Below, in pieces: positions 10,664 to 20,939 of a stretch of DNA of 64,000 nucleotides (the stretch's first letter is position 1; each line of letters begins with the position of its first letter). The DNA lies in NCBI GenBank assembly GCA_946811695.1, contig OX328128.1, forward strand, positions 75,214,531-75,278,530. Reading direction: 5' to 3'. A model generated the notes under the pieces. It was not told the DNA's origin. It saw nothing but the letters and a program-made list of their open reading frames with translations, and did not search any database. The DNA is from Gonocerus acuteangulatus (lineage: Eukaryota; Arthropoda; Insecta; Hemiptera; Coreidae). Both the position numbers and the translations under genes were made by a program.

Positions 10664-11992
10664 ATGTCATCAATTGAAGCCAGTGACCAACACATGACAG
10701 TGATCGAATCAACTTCAGCTCAAGACATTGAAAATGTTGCAACCGGTAGACGTAAAAGGTTACGTAAAAAAACAAGTGATGTATTGACGCCGCCCAAGAT
10801 AAAAATAAAAAAATCATTTCAAACACACGGCAACTCTTCCAATCAAATTCTCACACCTGCAGATAACCCTACAAAACCCCCCAACATTTACGTCAGAAAA
10901 GTGACTGACTTCAAAAAATTTTGCAGCTCTCTCTCAGGTCTTGTTGGTGAAAACAACTTCGAATGCCGTGCAAGATTTAATGATATCGTCATAAAGCCTT
11001 CCGATAGTGACTCCTACAGAAAAATAATTCACCACTTAGAAAGTAAAGAAGCAGACTTCCACTGTTATCAACTCCCTGAGGATAAATCCTACAGGGTGGT
11101 TATCCGCCACCTGCACTATTCAACTCCGCCCGCCGACATCATCAGTGAACTCTCGAAGAAAGGATACTCAGTCAAAAGAGCGCACAACGTACGGCACCCT
11201 GTCACAAAGGCGCAGCTACCTCTCTTTTTCATAGACTTAGAGAAAAATGAAAAAAGTAAGGACTTTTTCCGTGAGCAGTACTTACTATATACAAAAATAA
11301 AAGTAGAGGAACCACGTCGTCGTGGCGATGTCATACAATGCCTCAACCGCCAGGAGTTCAACCACTCCCGCACATACTGTCATCACAAACCCAAATGTGT
11401 CAAATGTGGTGCTGAGCACTCCTCTAAGGATTGTCCCAAGCCACTCGACATACCTCCTTGCTGTGCAAACTGCGGCGAGAATCACACCTCCAGCTACAAA
11501 GGGTGCGAAGTTTATAAGGCGCTAAAAACAATCCGAGTGCAGAGGCAGAGAATCCAGCTCACCCATCAAAAAGATGTCAATAAGTCTTCACCACCCAGCG
11601 GACCATCCCACTTCCCCAGCCTACCACCCGTTCCAGCAGCACAGGATACATCCCTCCGCAGGCAGAATGTGACCTACTCATCGCTACTAACTTCGCTGCA
11701 GAAAAAGAAGCCGCCGGTTCCAACACCAGCTCAGACCCCCGCACCAAAACCACAAGAACCATCTTCCCTTCCTACCTCTTCTACTGCTCCTCCGTTACCC
11801 CAAACCTTGTCTACCTTCCCACCTACTCCAGCCCCGCCTAAGCAAATCCCTCAGCATCAAGGACAAGATCCTATGATCCTTTTCTCCTCTTTCCTAAACA
11901 AACTCGAAACCCTCCTTACTCCTCTAATTAACCTGATGACCACCCTTATAGCACACTTCCTTCCTAAATCCCAGAATGCAACACTTCCATAA
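10664..11992 (+). CDS. Jockey LINE ORF1 (Gag-like, CCHC zinc knuckles)
   Basis: 442 residues, ATG at 10664 in the context caccATGtc after a T-rich leader. The N-terminal 60 residues are basic (GRRKRLRKKT). The middle (residues about 75-205) corresponds to the RNA-binding region of Jockey-type Gag. Residues about 230-290 hold cysteine-histidine knuckles (CHHKPKCVKCGAEHSSKDCP, then CCANCGENH...GC). The C-terminal third is proline-rich (PAPKPQEPSSLPTSSTAPPL). The protein would coat LINE RNA. The ORF is uninterrupted and overlaps ORF2 by 17 bp in another frame, as is usual in this clade. Confidence 0.9.
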   Translation: MSSIEASDQHMTVIESTSAQDIENVATGRRKRLRKKTSDVLTPPKIKIKKSFQTHGNSSNQILTPADNPTKPPNIYVRKVTDFKKFCSSLSGLVGENNFECRARFNDIVIKPSDSDSYRKIIHHLESKEADFHCYQLPEDKSYRVVIRHLHYSTPPADIISELSKKGYSVKRAHNVRHPVTKAQLPLFFIDLEKNEKSKDFFREQYLLYTKIKVEEPRRRGDVIQCLNRQEFNHSRTYCHHKPKCVKCGAEHSSKDCPKPLDIPPCCANCGENHTSSYKGCEVYKALKTIRVQRQRIQLTHQKDVNKSSPPSGPSHFPSLPPVPAAQDTSLRRQNVTYSSLLTSLQKKKPPVPTPAQTPAPKPQEPSSLPTSSTAPPLPQTLSTFPPTPAPPKQIPQHQGQDPMILFSSFLNKLETLLTPLINLMTTLIAHFLPKSQNATLP

Positions 11993-14658
11993 TACCCATC
12001 TCTCAATTCTTTTGTGGAATGCCAACGGACTTACTACAAGACGACAAGAACTGACACTTTTACTAACTGACAAAAACATTGACATTGCACTAATAACGGA
12101 GACACACCTGAAAAAATCAATGTCGTTCGGTGTCAAGGGTTACTCCTGTTATCGAACCGACCATCCATCTCTGGCGCAGCATGGCACTCTGATTCTAATC
12201 AAGAACCAGATCAAACACCAGCATCGCTTCAGCAAGCCTGCAGGTAACTTCCATATCTCTTTCCCTTTCTCCTTTCGAAATCATACTATCCGCAGTGTAT
12301 TGTTCTCCCAATCATACCATTTACCATCCTGAATTCCTCTCAATATTCCAATCCTTTGGTCCCCGCTTCCTCACCGGGGGTGATTTCAACGCGAAACACC
12401 CCATGTGGGGAAGACGTTCAGCTAACTCCCGTGGCAGAATCCTTTATGATATCCTCAATTCCCAGAATTATCTCCCTATATCGCCAAACACACCAACATA
12501 CTGGCCAACTGATCCATCCCGCAATCCTGACCTAGTCGATTTCTTCATCTCCTCTGGCTTGGGAGGTATAGCGACTTCTGTTGATTCGCTCCTCGACCTA
12601 TCGTCGGACCATTCTGCGATCCTTCTAACCCTCTTCTCATCCGCTGTACCCCGTCCTCTACAACCAACCCTTACACCCGGTCCTATCAACTGGCAATCAT
12701 TTCAGCTCAACCTAGAGCGCTCCATAGACCTAACCGTTTCCCTAAAAACCCCTTCAGACCTAGACAAAGCCACTGAATTGTTTACTAAAGCCATTCAGGA
12801 CAGTGCCCGCAATTCATGCCGACCAAGGACAAGGTTACCTCCTTCACCCAAACTGCAACTTCCAACCCACATCCAAGAACTTCTTGCAGCCAAGCGTCGG
12901 GCCAGAGCTCTATGGCAAAGATCACGCTATCCCTCCGACAGAAACGCATACAACAGACTGACGCGACAACTAAAATCTTCCCTATCTCAATTCCGTTCAG
13001 AATCCTTTAACGAATACCTTTCATCCCTCTCTACACAAGACTGTTCTTTGTGGACAGTCACTCGTAAAATCCTCAGGTTTCACCAAATTCCTTCCCCACT
13101 CAAACGCAGCGATGGGTCCTGGGCCAGAAGTGATGAAGAAAAGGCGCTCCTTCTCTCCACACACCTTACTTCAGCATTTTCCCCTAATCCTCTAACGAAC
13201 CCCTCTCATGATGATGATATCGTAGAATACCTGAATTCTCCTTTACCCTTGTCTTTTCCTCCCAAAGCTTTCCATCCTTCCGAAGTAAAATACATCATCA
13301 AACACCTCCCTAGGAAATCTCTCGGTTACGACCTCATCACCTCCACAATTCTCAAAAACCTCCCCCAGAAGGCCATTATATTTCTTACATACCTGTACAA
13401 CTCGATCCTTAGAACAACCCATTTCCCGAACCCCTGGAAACACTCAGTTATTATCGTTATTCCCAAACCTTTTAAACCTCCCGACTGCCCTTCTTCCTAT
13501 CGACCAATCAGCCTTCTGCCGTTAATGTCCAAAATATTTGAAAAACTCCTTTACAAAAGAATCCTTCCAATCATAGAATCCTCGAAGAAAATCCCCAACC
13601 ACCAATTTGGTTTCCGCTCCCAGCATTCCACCATACAACAGTGTTTACGAGTTGTAGACTCAATATCCTCCTCGCTCGAACGTAAGAGTTTTTGCACGAG
13701 TGCCTTTCTCGACGTTGCTCAAGCATTCGATCGGGTTTGGCACCCTGGATTACTTTACAAAGTAAAGCTTATACTTCCTCACACCTATTTCCTTATCCTA
13801 AAATCCTACCTTTCAAACAGATCCTTTCAAGTTAAACAAGGTACAGGTCTTTCCCCGACCTTCCCCATAAACGCTGGTGTCCCTCAAGGGAGTATTATTG
13901 GTCCTCTCCTTTTCCTCCTTTATACTGCGGATATTCCTACACACCCTCATACCTTACTGACCACCTACGCAGATGATACTGCCATCCTATCAACTTCCCC
14001 TGATCCCTCAGTAACATCCCAACACCTGCAGGAACATCTTACCGCCATTCAGCATTGGAGTGACCGATGGAGAGTTAAAATCAACCCTGAAAAATGTAAA
14101 CAGATTACATTCACTCTAAACCGGAGATCATGTCCTACAGTCTACCTCAAAAACACTCCACTACCAGTATCCAGCGAGGTTCGATATCTAGGATTATACC
14201 TTGACAGCCGACTGACATGGAACCCTCACACGAGACTGAAAAGACAAGAACTGAACAAACGATACGGACTACTTAGACGACTCCTTGGACCCTCATCTAA
14301 ATTATCAATACAGAACAAACTAACGATATACAAAACAATCATTCGGCCAATATGGACATACGGACTTGAACTCTGGGGATCTGCAAAACCATCCAACATC
14401 AACAGAATACAGGCATTCCAGTCAAAAGTCCTCCGTAAAATTGTAAATGCCCCCTTTTATGTATCCAACAAAACCCTACACATTGACCTAAACACCCCAT
14501 TTGTCCTTGACCTCGCTAAAACCCGTTTCCAAACGTTCCACTCCAAATTGTCTCACCATCCTAATCCTGAAGGTCAATCCTTATCATCCCAATCCCATCC
14601 AGACAATCCCCCCAGGCGGCTCAAGAGACAGTGGCCTCGAGACAATTTACTTGCCTGA
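11976..14658 (+). pseudogene. Jockey LINE ORF2 (endonuclease-reverse transcriptase), one frameshift
   Basis: Starts ATG at 11976, overlapping ORF1. The AP-type endonuclease domain opens with LLWNANGLTTRR and ALITETHL and continues with FLTGGDFNAKHPMWG. A single frameshift near 12293 separates the first 105 or so codons from the rest (12295-14658). RT motifs follow in order: YRPISLLPLMSKIFEKLLYK, QFGFRSQHST, FLDVAQAFDRVWH, GVPQGSIIGPLLFLLY and the catalytic TYADDTAILS. The C-terminal region contains PIWTYGLELWG, typical of Jockey elements. There is no RNase H domain. The stop is at 14656-14658. Apart from the one shift it is full length. Confidence 0.9.
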
Positions 14659-15493
14659 TCTTTTTACGATCAATAAAATATTTACTGAGACACCTCTGGA
14701 AGTGCCAACAATGGTTGGCTTCTTCCAAATTTTGTATTTTTTATTTATTTTATTTTTTTTTACTTTTGTCAGTTTTATCAACTTGTACATAATATCTGGA
14801 TCAACATACTTGATCATTGTACTGTTATCTGTACAGATTTCAAATAAAAAAAAAAAAAAAAAAAAAAAAAACTTTGTATATTTTCCTTAATATCTCGAAA
14901 AAGGTTGAGAATCTTGGTAAACGAAAGAATACCATTAGAAAGCTTACTAAATGTTCTACAAAAAAGGTTCTGATGAAAGTTTTGATTAGGCGATGTCAAT
15001 CGGAGAAATAAGTGCTTAAAACATTAAAGTAATTGATTTTGCTTATTCGAACTGTTCTTTTTGTCTGTTTTTATTCCTTGTTATTTTTTAATTGCTTATA
15101 GTTGGATAATGTATTTTACAATAAAACAGATTAGGCAAAATAAGAAAAAAAATTCATTGTTAGAAATATAGCTTGCCAAGAGAAAAAGATTCGTTGACGT
15201 CTTTTGAATATTTTCAATTGCCTTTATGCTGTTGGTTTTTTTATTTTATTTTTTAATTGATTTTATCTGTAGAATTATTACTATAGTAAAAGAACACAGG
15301 AATGTGTGAAAATATTTGATATTTTCCAATTCATTGAAACGTATGAAATGAAGTATCGGTAGAAGAGGTTTCTAAGGTCTTGCGGACCTGACCCCAGGTA
15401 TAGCCATAAAACCCTTTGAACAAAGGCCGAGGAAAATATTATCTGTTTCTATTCTATGCTTTTCAAATGAGAATAGGGATATGAACAGGAACC

Positions 15494-15656
15494 GGGGTCT
15501 CCCGTGGTCTAATGGCTAGCGCCTTGGATTCATAAGCGGGAGATGGTGGGTTCGATTCCCAACCTCCGGCAGGAATTTTATCATCCCACGGCTCGCTGGT
15601 GAAATTCCTCGCTACACCCTGGATGTCGGCGCTATTGACCTAGATGTAGATGTGCC

Positions 15657-15688
<32 letters not shown>
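15494..15688 (+). repeat. tRNA-derived SINE riding in Helentron-like element (copy 1)
   Basis: Begins GGGGTCTCCCGTGGTCTAAT (A box tggtctaatggctag) and has B box gggttcgattccc about 50 nt later; the tail is ggcgctattgacctagatgt...gtgccgt, then (A)30. It is flanked by GGAACC on both sides, a short target duplication of the host's 3' inverted repeat. Confidence 0.8.
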
Positions 15689-15691
<3 letters not shown>

Positions 15692-15732
15692 AACCGCGCT
15701 AAGATGACGCAGTTCCTGCGAGTCGGACTTTT

Positions 15733-15885
15733 ATTTAGGTTTTTATTTAAAATTGCATTTTAGGTTTTTTAGGTGATAAAAATGTTTTCAATAGGTAGGT
15801 TCAAAAAATAGGGCTTTTTAGGTTTTTATTTAATAATCCATTTTAGGTTTTTTTAGGTGATAAAATTGTTTCAATAGGTACGAAG
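15733..15885. repeat. Two-unit tandem repeat, about 95 bp period
   Basis: The motif ttaggtttttatttaa...ttttaggttttttaggtgat followed by aaaatgttttcaataggta occurs twice in a row. A partial match (aattaggtttttgcaacagg) flanks the other side of copy 1 at about 9590, so the element inserted inside this repeat. Confidence 0.6.
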
Positions 15886-16846
15886 AATAAGTTTAACCTA
15901 TTATATTATTATCATTAATAATTTGGTTAATTTATAATTCATCAATAAATATGTATATATAGTGACATAAAAATAAACAATAAATAACATTCGAAACGAA
16001 AAAAAAAAAAGATGAGCAAATAATGATGATGAAATATAAGTTATTATTTAAAAAAAAAGTATAAGTAGGCCAAATATTCAACAAAATATTTATTTAAAAA
16101 AACAAAGTGAATGAAATTTATTTAAATAAAATACATTTTATAAATAAAACGAGGTTTAAAAAAAAGAAAAAAAAAAAATTAAATTATACAATAAAACATA
16201 CATTAATAAAAAACATAAATAAGAACATAAAACAAAACAATTATTTAAAGGAGATTTTTAAGTTTCTCTGCTAAAGAGTTCCAACTTCTAAACAACATCA
16301 GGAAGAATTTCACTGCCTATAGAAGGGTATTTAACTAAGTTAAAAATGAAATAATTAAATCTTGTAAAAATTTAGAAGGGAAAATATGAAACTAAAATAA
16401 GTATTACCCCTTGTTATAGTAAACTACCATATAGGTGCCTAGGTTTTCGACGGCGAAATTCTTTCTGTTGTCTTAGAGAACCGTCTTAAAAGCGGAAAAA
16501 GATAAAGATACACCCGTTTACGTCACAAGACGTCATAGGGGAGTATTTCATAGCATCTTTTAGCTCCAGTGTTGACCATTCCAATTTTCCAATGAGATTA
16601 GGAAGATCTAAGAAATGTGTTCTTAGGAATGCTAATGCAGCATGGATCTCGTTGCTCTGGACAAGCTAAGAGAGTTAAGAATGAGGGAGGAAGCGGTGAA
16701 TTTCCTGTAGCTACTAGGTACTGTCAGATTCCTGTAAAGGCTGATTCATATAATCTCCCGTTCTCCGGTATGTCACTGTTTAGATGTTTGTTTCTTAAAA
16801 TATAAAAATAAATGTTTGTATTCCAATCTTTACAGATAACACTAGG
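15886..16846. other. Foldback-element interior, middle part
   Basis: About 950 bp of very AT-rich DNA (many A-runs) followed by a less biased stretch at 16440-16800. The 62-codon open stretch at 16617 has no recognisable similarity. I see no gene. Confidence 0.4.
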
Positions 16847-16902
16847 GGTAAGAACGGAACCGGGCTAAGATGACGCAGTTCCTGCGAGTCGGACTTTTTT
16901 TA
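16805..16902 (+). repeat. Family A 3' end fragment
   Basis: aacactaggggtaagaacgg, then aaccgggctaagatgacgc and gttcctgcgagtcggac plus T-run: the 3' terminus of a family A element without the SINE. The rest of the element to the left is not recognisable. Confidence 0.65.
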
Positions 16903-17320
16903 GTTTCCTTGTCAATGTTTTTATAGCAGTCATAAGGGGGGAAAAAATTGTACTAAAAGTTATTAAAAAAATAGAAAACAACTTTTTACAAATACAATTT
17001 TTTTTAAATGCGCTTAAAAACTTTAACTTCCAAAAATGTCATATAATTTTTTCCATTATTATAAAAAGGTAATGGTTAATTTATTAGAAAAATCAGTCGC
17101 ACGTTTGGTAATAATACAAAAAGTTGAATAAAACTTTAAGTAAAGAGAAATCAAATACATTTTAAATCTCTATTTCAATTTCAAAATTTTAAATCATCAA
17201 TATAAATTATTGAGAGGTTGTAAAAAATAACGTTTTCGATTTTTTGGTACGTAGAAATTTATTTTTTTAGTTTTGTGTACTTTTGATTTTTAAGAGTTTC
17301 ATCCGTAAAAAAATAAATAA

Positions 17321-17354
<34 letters not shown>

Positions 17355-17682
17355 ATGTTAAATAGTTTATTTCGCCTAACCGAATCCGAACATCTAGAGC
17401 CTTCAGTTGTAAGATTTTCAAATTGTTCATCACTTATACGTAGGTGAGGGATTTTTTTTTTTTTAAAGCTACTTTAACATGGATTGCACTTTCCATAAGG
17501 CATTTATTTTTGTCTGTTACATTGTTATGTTGTTAGAAGCACATTCATAAATTTAACAATGTTATCAGCGCAATTTGTTCGCATTCTGGTTGCTTTTCAG
17601 TTCTATATACACAAAGCTACATTAAAACATTTAAGGTATAACTGCTATTTGTGTAAAAAAGGCACGTGGTAGAAAAAAAACC
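16903..17682. other. AT-rich spacer between two family A termini
   Basis: 780 bp with a roughly 40-nt A-run at 17313-17352 and no coding signal. It lies between two family A 3' ends that face each other (16902 and 17683), so the pair could be read as terminal inverted repeats of a small composite. Confidence 0.4.
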
Positions 17683-17782
17683 AAAAAAGTCCGACTCGCA
17701 GGAACTGCCTCATCTTAGCGCGGTTCCGTTCTTATCCCTAGTCTAATTTCGAAAGATTAAAATAGAAGCAGTTATTATTTTG

Positions 17783-17930
17783 TTGAGAGGAGATCGTTGA
17801 CCGTTGATGATGCAAGGTAGGGATTGTCCGGGTTCCGTCACTGCTACTTAATAATACATACCCCATATGTGTATGTATGTGGGCATATATATGTACATAT
17901 GTGTGCGTGTATATGTGTATGTGTATATGC

Positions 17931-17974
<44 letters not shown>

Positions 17975-17984
17975 TATATATATA

Positions 17985-18033
<49 letters not shown>

Positions 18034-18180
18034 AGGTATATTTACATAGATATGTGCATATATTAGTGTTAAATATGTCCTACTTGTATTTACAGCCCTG
18101 ATGAAGGCTTGAAGTTCAAGCCGAAACGTCGGCACAATAAAACCATTTTTACGATAAAAGTAGCAGTGACCGAACCCCGA
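17783..18180 (+). mobile_element. Small Penelope-like insertion with hammerhead-ribozyme-like core
   Basis: 398 bp flanked by a 14-bp duplication (cagttattattttg at 17769-17782; cagttattgttttg at 18181-18194, one mismatch). The same site is uninterrupted at 36028-36045. The ends are inverted: gtccgggttccgtcactgct near 17826 and its inverse agcagtgaccgaaccccgac near 18162. It contains long (TA)n and TG/TA tracts and, near the 3' end, a hammerhead core (next entry). Penelope-like elements are known to carry such ribozymes. No protein-coding part remains. Confidence 0.65.
18095..18137 (+). ncRNA. Hammerhead-ribozyme-like motif (minimal, type I)
   Basis: gcc|CTGATGA opens the core. Stem II is GGCTTGAA/TTCAAGCC (near-perfect palindrome), then GAAA, a two-base stem III (AC/GT with no loop) and C, followed by ggc, which can pair with the leading gcc as stem I. 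All invariant core bases are present. The loopless stem III means self-cleavage would be weak as a monomer; dimeric action is known for Penelope hammerheads. Confidence 0.65.
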
Positions 18181-18763
18181 CAGTTATTGTTTTGGTTCCA
18201 ACAGTCTTGAAAGGTAGGATTTACAATCTTACCTGGAAAGGTCGGCATCACTAGAAACTTCCCGCTAGTTACAAGGTCTTGGAATCTTGGAACTCTATAT
18301 TTCTAACAATAAATTGTTTTTGTTATTTTACTAAACCTGTTTTATTTTCGAATACATTATCCAACTATAAGCAATTAAAAAATAACAAGGAATAAAAAAC
18401 AGACAAAAAGAACAGTTTGAATAAGCGAAATCAATTACTTTAAAGCTTTAAGCTCTTATTTCTCCGATTGTCATCGCCTAATCAAAACTTTCATTAGTAC
18501 CTTTTATGTAGAGCATTTAATAAGCTTTCTAATGGTATTCTTCCGTTTACCAAGATTTTCAACCGTTTTCGAGATATTAATGAAAGTTCCCAAAATTTAC
18601 ATTATTTCTAGCAACAGAAAATTGGTCTCATTTTTCATATCCTGTTTTACACACAAAATTTTCCCAATATAAGAAATTACAAAAATAAAAATCAATAAAA
18701 AACAAAGGGAAAGAGACAAAAATTACAAAAAGAACGACAATAACCCGTTCTTAAGAACAAAAA

Positions 18764-18806
18764 AAAAGTCCGACTCGCAGGAACTGCGTCATCTTAGCGC
18801 GGTTCC

Positions 18807-18875
<69 letters not shown>

Positions 18876-20304
18876 GGCACATCTACATCTAGGTCATTAG
18901 CGCCGACATCCAGGGTGTAGCGAGGAATTTCACCAGCGAGCCGTGGGATGATAAAATTCCTGCCGGAGGTTGGGAATCGAACCCACCATCTCCCGCTTAT
19001 GAATCCAAGGCGCTAGCCATTAGACCACGGGAGACCCCGGTTCCTGTTCATATCCCTATTCTCATTTGAAAAGCATAGAATAGAAACAGATAATATTTTC
19101 CTCGGCCTTTGTTCAAAGGGTTTTATGGCTGGCTATACCTGGGGTCAGGTCCGCAAGACCCTAGAATCCTCTTCTACCGATACTTCATTTCATACGTTTC
19201 AATGAATTGGAAAATATCAAATATTTTCACACATTCCTGTGTTCTTTTACTATAGTAATAATTCTACAGATAAAATCAATTAAAAAATAAAATAAAAAAA
19301 CCAACAGCATAAAGGCAATTGAAAATATTCAAAAGACGTCAACAAATCTTTTTCTCTTGGCAAGCTATATTTCTAACAATGAATTGTTTTTCTTATTTTG
19401 CCTAATCTGTTTTATTGTAAAATACATTATCCAACTATAAGCAATTAAAAAATAACAAGGAATAAAAACAGACAAAAAGAACAGTTCGAATAAGCAAAAT
19501 CAATTACTTTAAGGTTTTAAGCACTTATTTCTCCGATTGACATCGCCTAATCAAAACTTTCATCACAACCTTTTTTGTAGAGCATTTAGTAAGCTTTCTA
19601 ATGGTATTCTTTCGTTTACCAAATTCTTAACCTTTTTCGAGATATTAAGGAAAATATACAAAGTTACCAAAACTTTTTATGTCTGTTAATAAAATATTTT
19701 ATTCTAACCCTTCCTTAACTCCAAACGTAACCAAAATTTCAACATATTAGTTTTAATGAAAGTAGAACATGCAGAAAATGTTTCAACTGAATCCCATGAT
19801 TCTAAGTACCCAAACCAAAAACGGTATTCAAAAACTATTTTTCCAATTTTCTCGAAAACGGTTAAAGCTATCGCCTTGAAAATGGTTCCATTCGTTTTCC
19901 TAGCCCAAGAAGCCTATAAAACGAGTACTTACAAGCTTATGAACTCAAAAACGTAAGCGTTACGATTTTTTTTGCGCGAATTTCGCCCCAAATGCCATCT
20001 TCCAGTGGGCGGATTTTGCTGGTTAACGAACTTGACCTTTCAAATTGGACGACGGATTTTTGTACCAAATTTCATCAAAATCGGACCATCAGGGAAGCCA
20101 GAAATGAGCGAACAGACAAATATATATATATATAAATATATACATATATATATATATATATATACAAATTTGAACTACCATCATTTTCGGTTTCCAGAGG
20201 TTCTGAAACGCAAAATTTTCTAGTCGGCACTTCCGGATTGTTTCATTGTATCAACCCTATAAGTGGGGTTCCTCCCTATGAGGGAGGGAGGAACCGCGCT
20301 AAAA
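18764..20304 (-). mobile_element. Helentron-like element, family A copy 2 (complete, with SINE)
   Basis: The 3' end (aaaagtccgactcgcagg) is at the left and the 5' end (gaggaaccgcgctaaaa) at the right; (TA)n tract near 20118-20165 beside the 5' end. It carries the passenger SINE at 18809-19038. About 1.54 kb, with no coding capacity beyond chance ORFs. Confidence 0.8.
18809..19038 (-). repeat. Passenger tRNA-SINE, copy 2
   Basis: Same SINE as 15494-15688 in opposite orientation with a roughly 65-nt A tail (seen as T-run 18809-18873). It is inserted at the same base of the 3' inverted repeat (ggttcc on both sides). Confidence 0.8.
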
Positions 20305-20339
20305 CGATTACAGTTTTGGAATAAGCACACCAAATTTAG

Positions 20340-20930
20340 TACATTAGACCTATTTTGAAATAATAGTGATTGGGCTCAATCTAGAGCAACAAATTAGCAA
20401 CAAATTATGGCACCAGTCTGAATTTCGTGAGACAATTAGATCAAAAGTTACGGGGGTGGCTGTGCTGGCGTAATATTACGCCAGCACAGCCACGTTTTCT
20501 CGGAAACGGCTGGCCCGACACATTCGTGATTGGTGTCATTCTAGAGCAACAAATTAGCAACAAATTATGGTACCAGTCTGAATTTCGTCAGACAATTAGA
20601 TCAAAAGTTACGGGGGTGGCTGTGCTGGTGTAATATTACGCTAGCACAGCCACGTTTTCTCGGAAACGGCTGGAGCGACAAATTCGTGATTGGTGTCATT
20701 CTAGAGCAACAAATTAGCAACAAATTCTGGTACCAATCTGAATTTCGTGAGACAATTAGTTCAAAAGTTACGGGGGTGGCTGTGCTGGCGTAATATTACG
20801 GTAGCACAGCCACGTTTTCTCGGGAACGGCCGGAGCAACAAATTTGAAAATAGTGTAACAAATTAGCAACAAATTACTGAGTATGTTAGAAGTTGGGGTT
20901 GCAATGTTGCTGTTCCAGCGTAATAGGGCT
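20340..20930 (-). repeat. Right terminal inverted repeat with tandem palindrome units
   Basis: Inverted counterpart of 5822-6600 with three units, spaced 160 bp, and palindromes at 20456-20493, 20616-20653 and 20776-20813. The first is perfect: GTGGCTGTGCTGGCGTAAT followed by its exact reverse complement. The arm is shorter than the left one by one to two units. Confidence 0.85.
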
Positions 20931-20939
20931 CATTTCCCT

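Larger units (their letters stand above)
10241..14870 (+). mobile_element. Near-intact Jockey-clade LINE
   Basis: Two overlapping ORFs, a poly(A) tail at 14847-14870 and a roughly 420-bp 5' leader. Both junctions are defined by comparison with uninterrupted family A copies such as 41505-41600: the host sequence stops after ggttacgtttgg (10240) and resumes at actttgtatatt (14871). No target duplication is present, and about 56 bp of host sequence between those points are missing. Codon use is noticeably C-rich compared with the flanks, suggesting a relatively recent insertion. Confidence 0.85.
9619..15732 (+). mobile_element. Helentron-like element, family A copy 1 (hosts a Jockey LINE and a SINE)
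   Basis: The 5' end TTTTAGCGCGGTTCC is followed by a hairpin (GGTTCCTCCCT...AGGGAGGAACC), and a (TA)n tract at about 9758-9843 follows roughly 140 bp in. The 3' end at 15691-15732 is GGAACCGCGCTAAG, then GCAGTTCCTGC (4-bp stem), GAGTCGGAC and a T-run. The inverted repeat is terminal at the 5' side but about 30 nt inside the 3' end: the asymmetric arrangement described for Helentrons. The element is swollen by the Jockey LINE at 10241-14870 and the SINE at 15494-15688. No Rep/helicase coding, so non-autonomous. Confidence 0.75.
17683..18763 (-). mobile_element. Family A Helentron-like fragment, 3' half
   Basis: Begins (reading its 3' end) aaaaaagtccgactcgcagg and continues through ttccgttcttatccctagtc and the internal text tctccgattg...atcgcctaatcaaaac shared with other copies. 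It is split by the hammerhead-containing insertion at 17783-18180 and is cut off on the right where copy 2 begins. No SINE at the 3' inverted repeat. Confidence 0.7.
5822..20930. mobile_element. 15.1-kb foldback/MULE-like transposon inserted in the R4-like LINE
   Basis: The left end AGCTCTATTACGCTGGAACA and the inverted right end AGCCCTATTACGCTGGAACA match at all but one base, and the match continues inward for more than 50 bp (AGCAACATTG, ACCCCAACTTCTAACATACT). The element is flanked by a 9-bp duplication CATTTCCCT at 5813-5821 and 20931-20939. Removing the element and one duplicate restores the LINE frame from its RT C-terminus to its linker. Nine-base duplications and long inverted repeats made of tandem subunits are features of foldback and NOF/Phantom-type MULE elements. 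No MULE transposase is visible inside; the interior is filled with other transposons, so it is non-autonomous or gutted. Confidence 0.85.

Noticed and set aside
15497..15570. Functional tRNA gene (also the heads at 1090-1170, 18960-19038, 30862-30935, 42195-42270)
   Set aside because: The A and B boxes are present, but each lies in a repeated unit with a SINE body and A tail, and the acceptor stem does not close.
16847..17745. A 0.9-kb DNA transposon bounded by the two facing family A 3' ends
   Set aside because: Sequence on the outer sides of both ends continues as family A interior, so these are ends of two neighbouring elements rather than inverted repeats of one; not fully excluded.
19756..19956. 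Recurrent 66-codon ORF (MKVEHAENVSTESHDSKYPN...; also 10005, 41277, 43800, 47240, 51883, 53056, 59992)
   Set aside because: It recurs because family A interiors recur. Copies carry different frameshifts and stops, and the reading looks like no known protein. I see no selection for coding.
5822..20930. CRISPR array or bacterial-type repeat array in the foldback arms
   Set aside because: The repeat unit is about 150 bp and palindromic, without spacer/repeat alternation, in clearly eukaryotic DNA.
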